The notes beneath the pieces were generated by a model. The model saw only the letters and a list, made by a program, of their open reading frames with translations. It was not told the DNA's origin and did not search any database. A program made the position numbers and the translations under genes. Shown piece after piece: positions 45,914 through 53,173 of a stretch of DNA of 64,000 bases. The DNA is taken from NCBI GenBank assembly GCA_035943635.1, contig DASZBX010000064.1, positions 1-64,000 of the forward strand, given 5' to 3'. The DNA comes from DASZBX01 sp035943635. Lineage in GTDB: Bacteria > Actinomycetota > Actinomycetes > Streptomycetales > Catenulisporaceae. Every line of letters begins with the position of its first letter. The stretch's first letter is position 1.

Positions 45914-46128
45914 CGCTTGCCCTCGGCTTCCTTGTTGAGCAGGGTGGAGTAGTCGCTGATGGCGCTGGCCGGAATGAGGCGGGTGCGGCCTTCGGTGACG
46001 GAACGAAGGCGGCCGGATTTGATCAGCTCATAGATTTTGGTGTGGCCGAGACGCAGCACCTGTTTGGCTTCATTGACACGGAGGAACTGGGGCTCGGGCT
46101 CCGTACGGGTGAGGGTGGCGATGGGCAT
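45910..46128 (-). CDS. xis: Excisionase / MerR-like helix-turn-helix protein
   Basis: Predicted 72-aa DNA-binding protein of the HTH_17 excisionase type (FLRVNEAKQVLRLGHTKIYE, RTRLIPASAISDY). It should bend DNA at the attachment site and steer Int toward excision. Its stop overlaps the int start by 4 bp. Three direct copies of a CTGGCGT-type motif lie just upstream (46141-46231) and may be its operator. Confidence 0.88.
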   Translation of the reverse strand: MPIATLTRTEPEPQFLRVNEAKQVLRLGHTKIYELIKSGRLRSVTEGRTRLIPASAISDYSTLLNKEAEGKR

Positions 46129-46140
46129 GGCGGGCGTCCT

Positions 46141-46248
46141 CTCGCTGGCATGGTTGAAAAACGGGGCGGAGCCCGCTGGCGTCGAGCCATGTAAGTGGGC
46201 TTGACGGGGGCGTGGGAAATCCCGCTGGCGTGACGCACGGCCAGCGGG
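46141..46248. repeat. Direct repeats of YCGCTGGCRT upstream of xis
   Basis: CTCGCTGGCAT (46141), CCCGCTGGCGT (46172) and CCCGCTGGCGT (46221) are direct copies. An inverted GCCAGCGGG at 46240-46248 forms a 9-bp hairpin with the third. They sit 12-120 bp upstream of the xis start. A role as operator or as recombination arm sites is inference. Confidence 0.6.
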
Positions 46249-46278
46249 CTGGGAGGAATTTAGAGAGGGCTGGAAATG

Positions 46279-46542
46279 ACCGTCACTACCGTCACCACCG
46301 TCACCGGTGGCCTTTGACCAGGGCGAAAAGTGGTGACGGTAGGGTGACGGTGGGGCTTTTGGGTGACGGTAGACCGTCACCGGCTCTGCTGGGAGGGGTG
46401 ATGGTCGTCACCGGTCCGCGAGGGGCGGCGGGTGAGCTACCGTCACCGATGTGGGCCTACCGTCACCCGACCGTCACCGCTCGGGATGCGGGGTGACGTG
46501 CGGTTTTTGTGGTCGGGTGACGGTGGTGACGGTGGTGACGGT
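46279..46542. repeat. Iteron-like array, 13 copies of ACCGTCAC/GTGACGGT: candidate replication origin
   Basis: Exact 8-mers start at 46279, 46288, 46297 (ACCGTCAC); 46333, 46344, 46363 (GTGACGGT); 46373, 46439, 46459, 46470 (ACCGTCAC); and 46517, 46526, 46535 (GTGACGGT). The outer triplets both have a 9-bp period and face each other. Near-copies occur at 46406, 46493 and 46549. The block is non-coding, next to the ATPase gene and close to xis and int. Arrays like this bind replication initiators in many plasmids, so oriV is the leading guess. An Int/Xis or repressor array is the alternative. Confidence 0.85.
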
Positions 46543-48161
46543 CATTTCCCGTCATCTCTCATCGTGTGGGTCAGCCGGATGGTGCGGCTGGTGTTCTCCC
46601 GCTGGAACTCGACCTCGGTTCCGCTCTTGCGCAGGGCCGGTGCGACGCGGCGCAGGTGTCCGGAGACGGCTCGGGGGGTGCGCGGGAACGTCTTGGGGAC
46701 GTTCTCGGCGGGGGTGAGCAGTTCGAGCAGGGCGGCGGCGGTGCCGGTCCACGTGGTGTTGGTTTGGGCGTGCTTGCGGACGGCTTCGGCGAACGGGTCG
46801 GTTTCGATGACGGTTTCGGTGAGTTCGGCGGCGATGGCGAAGAAGTCGGCGAGGGTGTCCCACTCGGCGGCTTGGTCGAGGGCGGCGAGGATGAGGGCGA
46901 AGTCGGCCAGGCGCGGCAGGCGCTGGACCCGGACATCGGGCAAGACCTTGAGCACCTTCGCGGCGAGGTCGAACAGGGCGCCCATGACGGCGGGGCGGGC
47001 TTGGTCGAACAGGGCGTTGACTTCGCTTTCGGTGCGGCGTTCGTCTTCGGGGATGGGGTCGAGTTCGACCAGGAGCATGCGTTCGGCGAGGTCGCCTCGC
47101 AGGGCGCCGGCGTCGATGGTGTTCATGCCGATGGCGCGGCGGAAGGAGACGACGGAGACGTCGTCGTCGGTGTACAGGGCGCGTTTGACCATGCCGTCGC
47201 CGGTGACGGCTTTGCACAGGGCGTCGGAGAACCACGGGGGGATGGTCGAGATGTTGTCGAGCATCACGGCCCAGGATGCGGCGGCCTGGACGGTCCAGGC
47301 GTCCTGGTCTTTCGGGGCGGTGCGCAGGGGTGCGGGTGAGGGGTCGATGAGGGAGACCAGGAGGCGTTCGGCGGTGGATTTGGCGGTGCCCTGTTCTCCG
47401 GTCAGGGTCAGGATGGGGTGGGCGACGTCGGGGAACAGGGCGGTGATCAGCCAGGCGACCAGGAGGCGGAATCCGGATTCGGAGACGTTGAGCAGCTCGC
47501 GCAGCCCGTCCAGGCCGTTGGGGCCGTGGAGCGGGTTGCGGACGGGGTCGGGCAGGGGGCTGGTCAGGTTGGTGCGGCGGAACAGGACCGGGGAGACCGG
47601 TTCCAGGTGCCATTGGCCCGGGGAGATGATGACGCATTTGCCGTCGGGGCGGGCCAGGTCCAGGATGAGGTTTCCGTCGTGGCGGGCGACCCGGAGGGCG
47701 ACGGGTTCGGGCGGGGTGTCCATGGCTTGGCCTTCCAGGATGGTCAGGGCGTCGGCGAGGGCGCCGGCGCTGGGGGCGGACTGGGTTTCGGTGTAGTACT
47801 GGTGGGCCAGGCGCATGCGCAGCCCGTTCTCCCCGCGCAGGGACTGGGCCGTGTACGCGGCGCCGTCGGCGGTCAGGACGGCGTAGGTCCGCCCGTCGGT
47901 GCCGCGTACGGTGCGGTATTCGCGGTGGGCGAGCTCGACCAGGCGGGTTGCCTGGCTCGGCCCCTTGCCCGTGTCCGTGTCGGTGCTCGTGTCGGTCTTC
48001 TTGGTCGTGGACTCGGCGGTCTTACCGGCGTCGAGCTTCTTCAGCTGGGCCGTGGCGTCGAGGTCGGCGAGGATGGCGGTGGTCTGGGTCTCGGCGTCCC
48101 CGGCCGGGGTGGTGTCGGGCTGGTCCGGGTCGTGCTCGGGGGCGTTGTTCGGGTCGGTCAT
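46542..48161 (-). CDS. Phage/AICE-type ATPase (putative replicative helicase)
   Basis: Predicted 539-aa protein. The first 60 residues are polar (Asp/Thr/Lys-rich). The conserved part (about 80-520) carries a Walker A-like LTLTGEQGTAKSTAERLL, a Walker B-like WAVMLDNISTIP and a sensor region RAIGMNTIDAG, as in ATP-binding proteins encoded behind prim-pol genes of AICEs and phages. The C-terminus resembles a winged helix (TPRAVSGHLRRVAPALRKSG). It overlaps the prim-pol stop by ATGA. The last iteron abuts its stop codon. A helicase role is inferred from context. Confidence 0.8.
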   Translation of the reverse strand: MTDPNNAPEHDPDQPDTTPAGDAETQTTAILADLDATAQLKKLDAGKTAESTTKKTDTSTDTDTGKGPSQATRLVELAHREYRTVRGTDGRTYAVLTADGAAYTAQSLRGENGLRMRLAHQYYTETQSAPSAGALADALTILEGQAMDTPPEPVALRVARHDGNLILDLARPDGKCVIISPGQWHLEPVSPVLFRRTNLTSPLPDPVRNPLHGPNGLDGLRELLNVSESGFRLLVAWLITALFPDVAHPILTLTGEQGTAKSTAERLLVSLIDPSPAPLRTAPKDQDAWTVQAAASWAVMLDNISTIPPWFSDALCKAVTGDGMVKRALYTDDDVSVVSFRRAIGMNTIDAGALRGDLAERMLLVELDPIPEDERRTESEVNALFDQARPAVMGALFDLAAKVLKVLPDVRVQRLPRLADFALILAALDQAAEWDTLADFFAIAAELTETVIETDPFAEAVRKHAQTNTTWTGTAAALLELLTPAENVPKTFPRTPRAVSGHLRRVAPALRKSGTEVEFQRENTSRTIRLTHTMRDDGK

Positions 48162-49030
48162 CGGGTGCCTCCTTTGCGTTGCCCGTCGGCCAGGGCGCTG
48201 CGGATCGTGGCCAGGCTCTTGGGCACGTTGCCTCCGAGGTTCTCGGCGGCGTGGGTCAGGGCTCGTTCGGCCAGGGCCTCGGGCAGGGTGCCCTTGGCCA
48301 CGTGCGTGCCGAGGGTGAACGCGGCCCGGTTCAGGGTGTCGTTGCGGGTTCCGGGCACCGCGGACAGGATCCGTTCCAGCTCTCCGCGCAGTACGGCTTC
48401 GGCGTAGCGGGACGGGGTTTTGAAGGCCCCGGGCGGGGGTGCGGGTCGGGGCTTGGGTTTGGGCGGGTCCAGCAGGCGGTGTAGCCAGCGCGGGAGCGGG
48501 GCGGGGGGCCCGGGGTAGGTGGTGCGGTAGGCCTTGCTGTGGACGGTGGATCCGGGGCCGACGACGTAGCCGCCGTGCCCGCGGGTGTCGATGAGCCAGC
48601 CGAGGCGTCCGGCGGTGTTGCGCAGCTGCGTGCCGGGGGGTTGGGTGAAGTACAGGTGCATGCCGCCGTTGGTGGTGGTCACGGTAAGGGTTTCCCAGGG
48701 GAAGCGCTCGGCGTGCTGCTCGGCCAGCAGCGCCAGGGCGTCGGCGCCGTCGTTGACCCCGGGCACGTCGAACGGGGGCGGGGCGGGCTTGGTCTCGGGC
48801 TTGGGGGTGTCCAGGTCGATGACCAGCAGCCCGGACGGCCCGCACGCGATCCCGATGTTGAAGGGTCCGGCGGCCCAGCACCGTTTGATCCGGGCCGGGT
48901 CGGTCGTGGCCCGATTCTCCCAGTCCTTGTGCAGGGCGGGGGTTTTCTCGCCGGGCTTGAGCGGGAAGACGTGCATGCCGCGCTCGGCCAGGTCGAGCGC
49001 GGTCGCGAGCAGATCGGCGTGGGTGGGCAT
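48158..49030 (-). CDS. Bifunctional DNA primase/polymerase (prim-pol, AEP superfamily)
   Basis: Predicted 290-aa replication protein. The prim-pol core shows FPLKPGEKTPAL, IACGPSGLLVIDLDTPKP (catalytic DxD), TTTNGGMHLYF (catalytic His) and GYVVGPGS. A short C-terminal helical module follows (TRNDTLNRAAFTLGTHVAKG). It is expected to initiate replication of the excised circle together with the ATPase encoded downstream. The ATG at 49030 is chosen because GGAAAGGA precedes it; an ATG 24 bp earlier lacks a ribosome site. Confidence 0.9.
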   Translation of the reverse strand: MPTHADLLATALDLAERGMHVFPLKPGEKTPALHKDWENRATTDPARIKRCWAAGPFNIGIACGPSGLLVIDLDTPKPETKPAPPPFDVPGVNDGADALALLAEQHAERFPWETLTVTTTNGGMHLYFTQPPGTQLRNTAGRLGWLIDTRGHGGYVVGPGSTVHSKAYRTTYPGPPAPLPRWLHRLLDPPKPKPRPAPPPGAFKTPSRYAEAVLRGELERILSAVPGTRNDTLNRAAFTLGTHVAKGTLPEALAERALTHAAENLGGNVPKSLATIRSALADGQRKGGTR

Positions 49031-49055
49031 GGTCGTGGGGTCCTTTCCGGGCATG

Positions 49056-49097
49056 CGACAGCCCGCCGGTGCTCGGGTGAGCGCCGGCGGGCTGTCG
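49056..49097 (-). terminator. Hairpin before the prim-pol gene
   Basis: A perfect 14-bp stem (49056-49069 / 49084-49097) with a 14-nt loop lies between the DUF4326 gene stop and the prim-pol start. It has no T-run. It is one of the element's gene-boundary hairpins. Confidence 0.6.
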
Positions 49098-49110
49098 GCG
49101 GGGTGGGGGC

Positions 49111-49530
49111 TCAGTGGGGCCGGGTGTTGCTGCGTTCGATCAGGTGCGCGGCGTGGCAGTGGTCGGGCTGGCCGGGGTCCGGGTGGGGGCATGAGCAGGC
49201 GAGCGGGTGTCCGGTCAGGTCGGGCAGGTGGTCCAGGATCCAGGCGCGGCGGGCGACGGTGGTCGGGTCGGTCAGGGTGATCTCTCCGTCGAGCCAGAGT
49301 GCGAACAGGCGGGTGCACCGGGCGCGGGCCTGGGTGTGGGTGAGGGTCGGGTCCTCGGCCAGGGCGTCGGTGACGGTAAAAGGGTTGCCGTAGCGGCTGG
49401 GTCTGCGCACGACGATCGCGCCGGGTGCCTGGGCTTGGAGGCGCCAGCCGCGGGTGCGGCGCAGTCGTATCCGGGTTGGCAGCGTGGTGGTCCACAGTGC
49501 GCCTTGCGTCGGCCTGGTCGGGGCGGTCAT
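49111..49530 (-). CDS. DUF4326 domain protein
   Basis: Predicted 139-aa protein with the DUF4326 pattern: VVRRPSRYGNPFTV near the middle and CSCPHPDPGQPDHCHAAHL near the end, where the Cys/His residues could bind a metal. The family is frequent in phages and mobile elements, and its biochemistry is not established as far as I know. It starts inside the stop of the three-Cys protein gene (ATGA), so the two are probably made together. Confidence 0.85.
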   Translation of the reverse strand: MTAPTRPTQGALWTTTLPTRIRLRRTRGWRLQAQAPGAIVVRRPSRYGNPFTVTDALAEDPTLTHTQARARCTRLFALWLDGEITLTDPTTVARRAWILDHLPDLTGHPLACSCPHPDPGQPDHCHAAHLIERSNTRPH

Positions 49531-50309
49531 CGCCCGGCTCCGGTCGCCTGGGGTTCGGCGGCCGTGGTGGTGGGGTGCGGCGGGGTTTGGTCCCAGGTGC
49601 GCCCGCCGAGCAGGCGCCCGCCAGCTTTCGGGGTGTGTCCGCCCCATTGTTTGAAGAAGAACGCGACGTCCTGGTCGGTGCACGCGTCGCGTAGCGTGGT
49701 GATCCAGGGTTCGTCCACCGGGCGGTGGTGGGGTCCGGATTCGCCGCCGGCGATGACCCAGTCGATGTGGTCCAGGTTCAGGCTCGGCAGGGGTCCGAGC
49801 AGGGGTTCGCAGGAGAGGAAACGTACGGCGGCCGGTACCCGGCGCAGGTCGTCGGCGCGGGCCACGTGGTCGTCGTCCTCGATCGACACGCCCATCCACA
49901 CGTTGGGCGGCCAGTCCAGCTGGTCGGCGAGCCGTCGCAGGCGTACTGAGCGTTTGGTCAGGATCTGGTAGGTGTGCTGCGGTGTCTGGGCCATGACGGT
50001 GAAGACGTCGCGGATGAAGGGGAGCGGCACTCTGGCGTGGAACAGGTCGGACATGGAGTTGACGAACACGGTGCGCGGGGCGCGCCAGCGGCGGGGGATG
50101 TCCAGCGTGTCGGGGTGCAGGGTGACGGCGAATCCGGGGCCGGAGGTGCGCGGGTCTCCGTCGTTCTGGTACTTGGCCGCGCCCATGGCCTTGAGGCGTT
50201 TGGCCAGGGTCATCGCGTAGCAGTTCTCACAGCCGGGGCCGACCTTGTCGCATCCGGTGGTCGGGTTCCAGGTCGCCTCGGTCCACTCGATCGGGCTCTT
50301 GTCGGACAT
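49527..50309 (-). CDS. Three-Cys-motif phage Gp37/Gp68 (DUF5131) family protein
   Basis: Predicted 260-aa protein. The N-terminus carries IEWTEATWNPTTGC and then C-x5-GC-x2-CYA, the three-cysteine pattern of this phage family, which resembles a radical-SAM cluster-binding loop. Also conserved are VFVNSMSDLFH, FLSCEPLLGPL and WVIAGGESGP. The enzymatic role is unproven. An iron-sulfur radical enzyme acting on nucleic acids or nucleotides is a reasonable guess from its phage company. GGAGCAC precedes the ATG. Confidence 0.85.
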   Translation of the reverse strand: MSDKSPIEWTEATWNPTTGCDKVGPGCENCYAMTLAKRLKAMGAAKYQNDGDPRTSGPGFAVTLHPDTLDIPRRWRAPRTVFVNSMSDLFHARVPLPFIRDVFTVMAQTPQHTYQILTKRSVRLRRLADQLDWPPNVWMGVSIEDDDHVARADDLRRVPAAVRFLSCEPLLGPLPSLNLDHIDWVIAGGESGPHHRPVDEPWITTLRDACTDQDVAFFFKQWGGHTPKAGGRLLGGRTWDQTPPHPTTTAAEPQATGAGR

Positions 50310-50355
50310 GGTGCTCCGTGGGGGTCGGGGGTTGAGTTGTTCTGTTGGGTAAGGG

Positions 50356-50391
50356 GTCGGCCCGCTCGCGCAGCTGCGCGAGCGGGCCGAC
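50356..50391. repeat. Perfect 36-bp palindrome
   Basis: The first 18 bases (GTCGGCCCGCTCGCGCAG) are exactly the reverse complement of the second 18, with no spacer. It lies between the 122-aa gene and the three-Cys gene. Without a loop it is more like a DNA-binding or cruciform site than the looped hairpins at other boundaries, though it could still terminate transcription. Confidence 0.75.
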
Positions 50392-50478
50392 ACGGCGGGG
50401 CGGGCGGTTCAGGTGCGGTCAGGCTGGGACGGCGGCGAGCCGGTCGGGCGATCGGCGGGCCGGGCGTTCGAGGGTTGG

Positions 50479-50847
50479 CTAGGGGGTGTCGGATTGCGGT
50501 GCGGCGAGTTCGAGGTCGAAGTACGGGTCGGGGTCGGGGCTGGCGGGCACGGTGAGCTTCTGGACGCGGAATCCGGTGTCGACGGTGTGACCGAGCCAGG
50601 TGACGTGGGCAGACAGTTCCCCGTCCTGCCAGGTCGGGTCTTCGTAGCCGTCGTAGGTCCCGACGTACGTTTCGCACGCGGCGCGGGCCTGGGCTTCGGT
50701 GCGGAACAGTCCGACGCCCTGTTCGGAGGATTCGTGGAAGGCGTCCCAGAGCGTCACCGGGCCTTGGACCTGGTGGCGCAGTGCGGCGTTGTGTGTGGTC
50801 GCCTGGTCGAGCGCGGCGCGCAGGCGGGTGATGCGGCGTCTGATCAT
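50479..50847 (-). CDS. Hypothetical protein, 122 aa
   Basis: I do not recognise a family. The first 30 residues look like a short helix or coiled coil (ITRLRAALDQATTHNAALRH). The rest is a compact acidic domain with LFRTEAQARAACETYVGTY, ELSAHVTWLGHTVDTGFRV and an acidic C-terminus. It starts inside the stop of the DpdA-like gene (ATGA), so it probably works with or is dosed with that protein. Confidence 0.7.
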   Translation of the reverse strand: MIRRRITRLRAALDQATTHNAALRHQVQGPVTLWDAFHESSEQGVGLFRTEAQARAACETYVGTYDGYEDPTWQDGELSAHVTWLGHTVDTGFRVQKLTVPASPDPDPYFDLELAAPQSDTP

Positions 50848-51659
50848 GCGGCAGGCCCTGCCTTCGAGGTCGCGGGGTGGTTGAGGGTGGTCAGTTGGGT
50901 GGTGCGCCAGGCCAGGGCGTACCTGAGGCAGTTGGCGCAGTTCTTGTGCCGTCCGGCGCACCGGGGCAGTGGGCGGCGCAGTTTGCGCGCGTCCATGGAC
51001 CAGGCCAGAGAGTCGGCGGAGGTCAGCAGGTGCCCGTAGCGGGCCAGTCCCAGGGTTTTGACACCGAACCCGTGCAGGCGGGTGACGCCGTGCTGGTGCA
51101 GGGCGGTGACGATCTGGTGGGCTTCCTTGGTGGCTTGGCGTCGGCAGACGCTGCCCAGGCCGACCAGGGGTTCGCCGGTCAGGTCGATCCCGGCGGCATG
51201 GTAGAGGGTGACGCAGTGTTCGTACTCGGCCTGGGTGTAGCCCTGCAAAACGGGGATGAATGGCAGATCCGGGGCAAGGTCGCGAAGTTGCGCGAAGTTC
51301 TCCACGGTCCGGTGCTGGTGCTCGATCACGCTCAGGCCGGTGCCGACGAACTTCAGCGGCCCGAACTGTCCGCCGTGGATGACGGCCGGTTCGCACATCC
51401 AGTCTTGCGGTGCGGCCCAGGTCAGGTGCCCGATGTTGGCCTGGTAGCGGCGGACCCGGTCGGCGTACTGGTCGGGGGTGACGGTCCAGCGGCCCTGGTA
51501 TTGCAGCTCGCTGAACCCGCCGCTGTCGAGGGACCACGGCGCAGCTGCGCGGGGCAGGGTCTTGTAGACGCGCAACCGCACGTCGGAGATGAACAGGGGG
51601 ACCCGGGTTTGGGTGAGCCAGCCGGGCTGGTGTGTGCCGAGCAGGAATGTTGTGGTCAT
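50844..51659 (-). CDS. DpdA-like 7-deazaguanine DNA transglycosylase family protein
   Basis: Predicted 271-aa TIM-barrel protein related to tRNA-guanine transglycosylase. WSLDSGGFSELQYQGRW carries the binding Asp, FIPVLQGYTQAEYEHC and GLGSVCRR match the barrel strands, DSLAWSMDARK supplies the second acidic residue, and a Cys/His-rich C-terminus (CAGRHKNCANCLRYALAW) parallels the zinc site. DpdA proteins exchange guanine in DNA for preQ0-type bases in phages and genomic islands. No preQ0 biosynthesis genes are in the window, so the host would have to supply the base. GAAGGAA precedes the ATG. Confidence 0.75.
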   Translation of the reverse strand: MTTTFLLGTHQPGWLTQTRVPLFISDVRLRVYKTLPRAAAPWSLDSGGFSELQYQGRWTVTPDQYADRVRRYQANIGHLTWAAPQDWMCEPAVIHGGQFGPLKFVGTGLSVIEHQHRTVENFAQLRDLAPDLPFIPVLQGYTQAEYEHCVTLYHAAGIDLTGEPLVGLGSVCRRQATKEAHQIVTALHQHGVTRLHGFGVKTLGLARYGHLLTSADSLAWSMDARKLRRPLPRCAGRHKNCANCLRYALAWRTTQLTTLNHPATSKAGPAA

Positions 51660-51679
51660 GCAGAATTCCTTCGGAAACG

Positions 51680-51712
51680 GCTCTGCCCGCACCGGGCGGG
51701 CGCGGGCAGAGC
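51680..51712 (-). terminator. Hairpin between C5-methyltransferase and DpdA-like genes
   Basis: GCTCTGCCCGC/GCGGGCAGAGC forms a perfect 11-bp stem with an 11-nt loop, 20 bp before the DpdA-like start. Confidence 0.6.
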
Positions 51713-51769
51713 GGTCGGACTGGTGGTGGATGCGGCGGCTACCGGCGGCAGGCGGTTCCCCTCTGGTGG

Positions 51770-53173
51770 TCAGGCCAGGACTTTGGCGAGCCGGGTGGCG
51801 ATGTGTTGGGCGACGTTGGCCGGGACGGCGTTGCCGGCTTGGGCGGTCTGTTCGCCGATGTTGCCTTTGACGGTGTAGGTGTCGGCGAAGCGCTGGGCCC
51901 GCAGGTGCTCGCGCGGTCCGAGCATCCGGAAGTAGCAGTCCTCGGCCGCCACCTGGTCGGCGGTGCGCGGCGGGTTGGCGGTGAGCAGTCCGGCGCTTTC
52001 CCGGGTGGCGACGGTGTGCAGCGGCTCGCCGGTGGTCTTGGCCGCGCCTCGGCGGTAGGGGATGACCAGGCCGTGGTGGTTGCCTCCGGCGGTGATGGTG
52101 GCCAGGGGGTGGGTGATGGCGCGGGTGGTCGAGCCCCCGCCACGGTGTTCGGTGATGAACGACCCGGGCAGGGCGATGCCCTCGCCGATCCGCAGGGTCC
52201 TGGTCGGCAGTGGTGCGGCGTGCGCCGGGACGGCCCGGCCGTCGCCGGTGTCCGTGTGGTTGACGGTGATCACGCTGGGGACCTGGTGCTTGTCCAGTCC
52301 CATCCGGATTTTGCGGATCGTGGTCGGCGCCAGGGTTCGCATCCCCAGTCCGGCGCGGTCCCCGATCCGGGTTCCGGTGTCGGACCAGTCGATGATGCTG
52401 GCGGCCGGGTTCACGTACGGTTCGACCACGCGGTGTCCGCAACGGGTGTTCGGGCACCGGTAGTCATACGCCTGGCGATAGCGCCCGGCGACCTTGCCGG
52501 GGTGGAACGTCTGGACCGAGGCCACGACCGTTTCGCAGGCCGGGCACCAGGCGGGCGGGGTCACCGAGAGGTCCGGGGCGGGGATGTGTTCGCGGGTGAA
52601 CACCCCGAAGCACCGGTCGCGCCACTGCGCCGCCGAGGTGTTCTCCATCCCGCCGACGTGCGCGGCGTTCAGGGACAGCAGTTGGTGGCGGTAGCCGAGC
52701 TGGCGGAACCCGTCCACCCACCAGTCGAACAGGGGCCAGGCGGTGACGAACCGGGGCACGTTCTCCCAGACCACGGCGTCGAACCCGTGCACCTCGGCGG
52801 CCCGGAGCAGGTCGTAGGCGGTGGACCGGGTCCGCTCCCACCCCTTGAGTGGGATGTCGTCGAACAGGGATTCCTGGCCCGGTGCGGGGCGGGTGGTGGA
52901 TCGTGCCACCCCGTCGGCGGGGGACGCCTCGTAGCAGATCGGTGAGCCGACCAGGACCCTTGCTTTGGGCAGGTTGCGCATGTCGTAGTGGTTCAGGTCC
53001 ACGCACAGGTGCTCGGCGTCCGGGAAGTTCGCCGCGTGGGTCTCGATCGCCCGGTCCCAGTGGTTCGCGCCCAAGACGACGCGCCACCCGGCGGCGGCGA
53101 ACCCGTGCGAGCACCCACCGGCGCCGCACAGCAGGTGGATCGAGGACAGGTCGGAGGTCGCAGGCAGTTTCAT
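51770..53173 (-). CDS. DNA (cytosine-5) methyltransferase
   Basis: Predicted 467-aa enzyme with the C5-methyltransferase motifs in order: SAM loop LLCGAGGCSHGFAAAGW (I), the catalytic Cys in LVGSPICYEASP (IV, PIC in place of the usual PPC), VWENVPRF (VI), QWRDRCFGVF (VIII) and GNAVPANVAQHIA (X). A CxxC pair plus a CPNTRC segment between VIII and the target region could bind zinc. No restriction enzyme gene is adjacent, so it is likely an orphan protecting or marking the element. It overlaps the upstream zinc-protein gene by ATGA. Confidence 0.9.
   Translation of the reverse strand: MKLPATSDLSSIHLLCGAGGCSHGFAAAGWRVVLGANHWDRAIETHAANFPDAEHLCVDLNHYDMRNLPKARVLVGSPICYEASPADGVARSTTRPAPGQESLFDDIPLKGWERTRSTAYDLLRAAEVHGFDAVVWENVPRFVTAWPLFDWWVDGFRQLGYRHQLLSLNAAHVGGMENTSAAQWRDRCFGVFTREHIPAPDLSVTPPAWCPACETVVASVQTFHPGKVAGRYRQAYDYRCPNTRCGHRVVEPYVNPAASIIDWSDTGTRIGDRAGLGMRTLAPTTIRKIRMGLDKHQVPSVITVNHTDTGDGRAVPAHAAPLPTRTLRIGEGIALPGSFITEHRGGGSTTRAITHPLATITAGGNHHGLVIPYRRGAAKTTGEPLHTVATRESAGLLTANPPRTADQVAAEDCYFRMLGPREHLRAQRFADTYTVKGNIGEQTAQAGNAVPANVAQHIATRLAKVLA

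Noticed and set aside
50844..51659. Ordinary queuosine tRNA-guanine transglycosylase
   Set aside because: At 271 aa it is much shorter than Tgt, lacks the usual Tgt zinc-site spacing, and lies on a mobile element beside a DNA methyltransferase and phage-type proteins. DpdA-like is the better fit.
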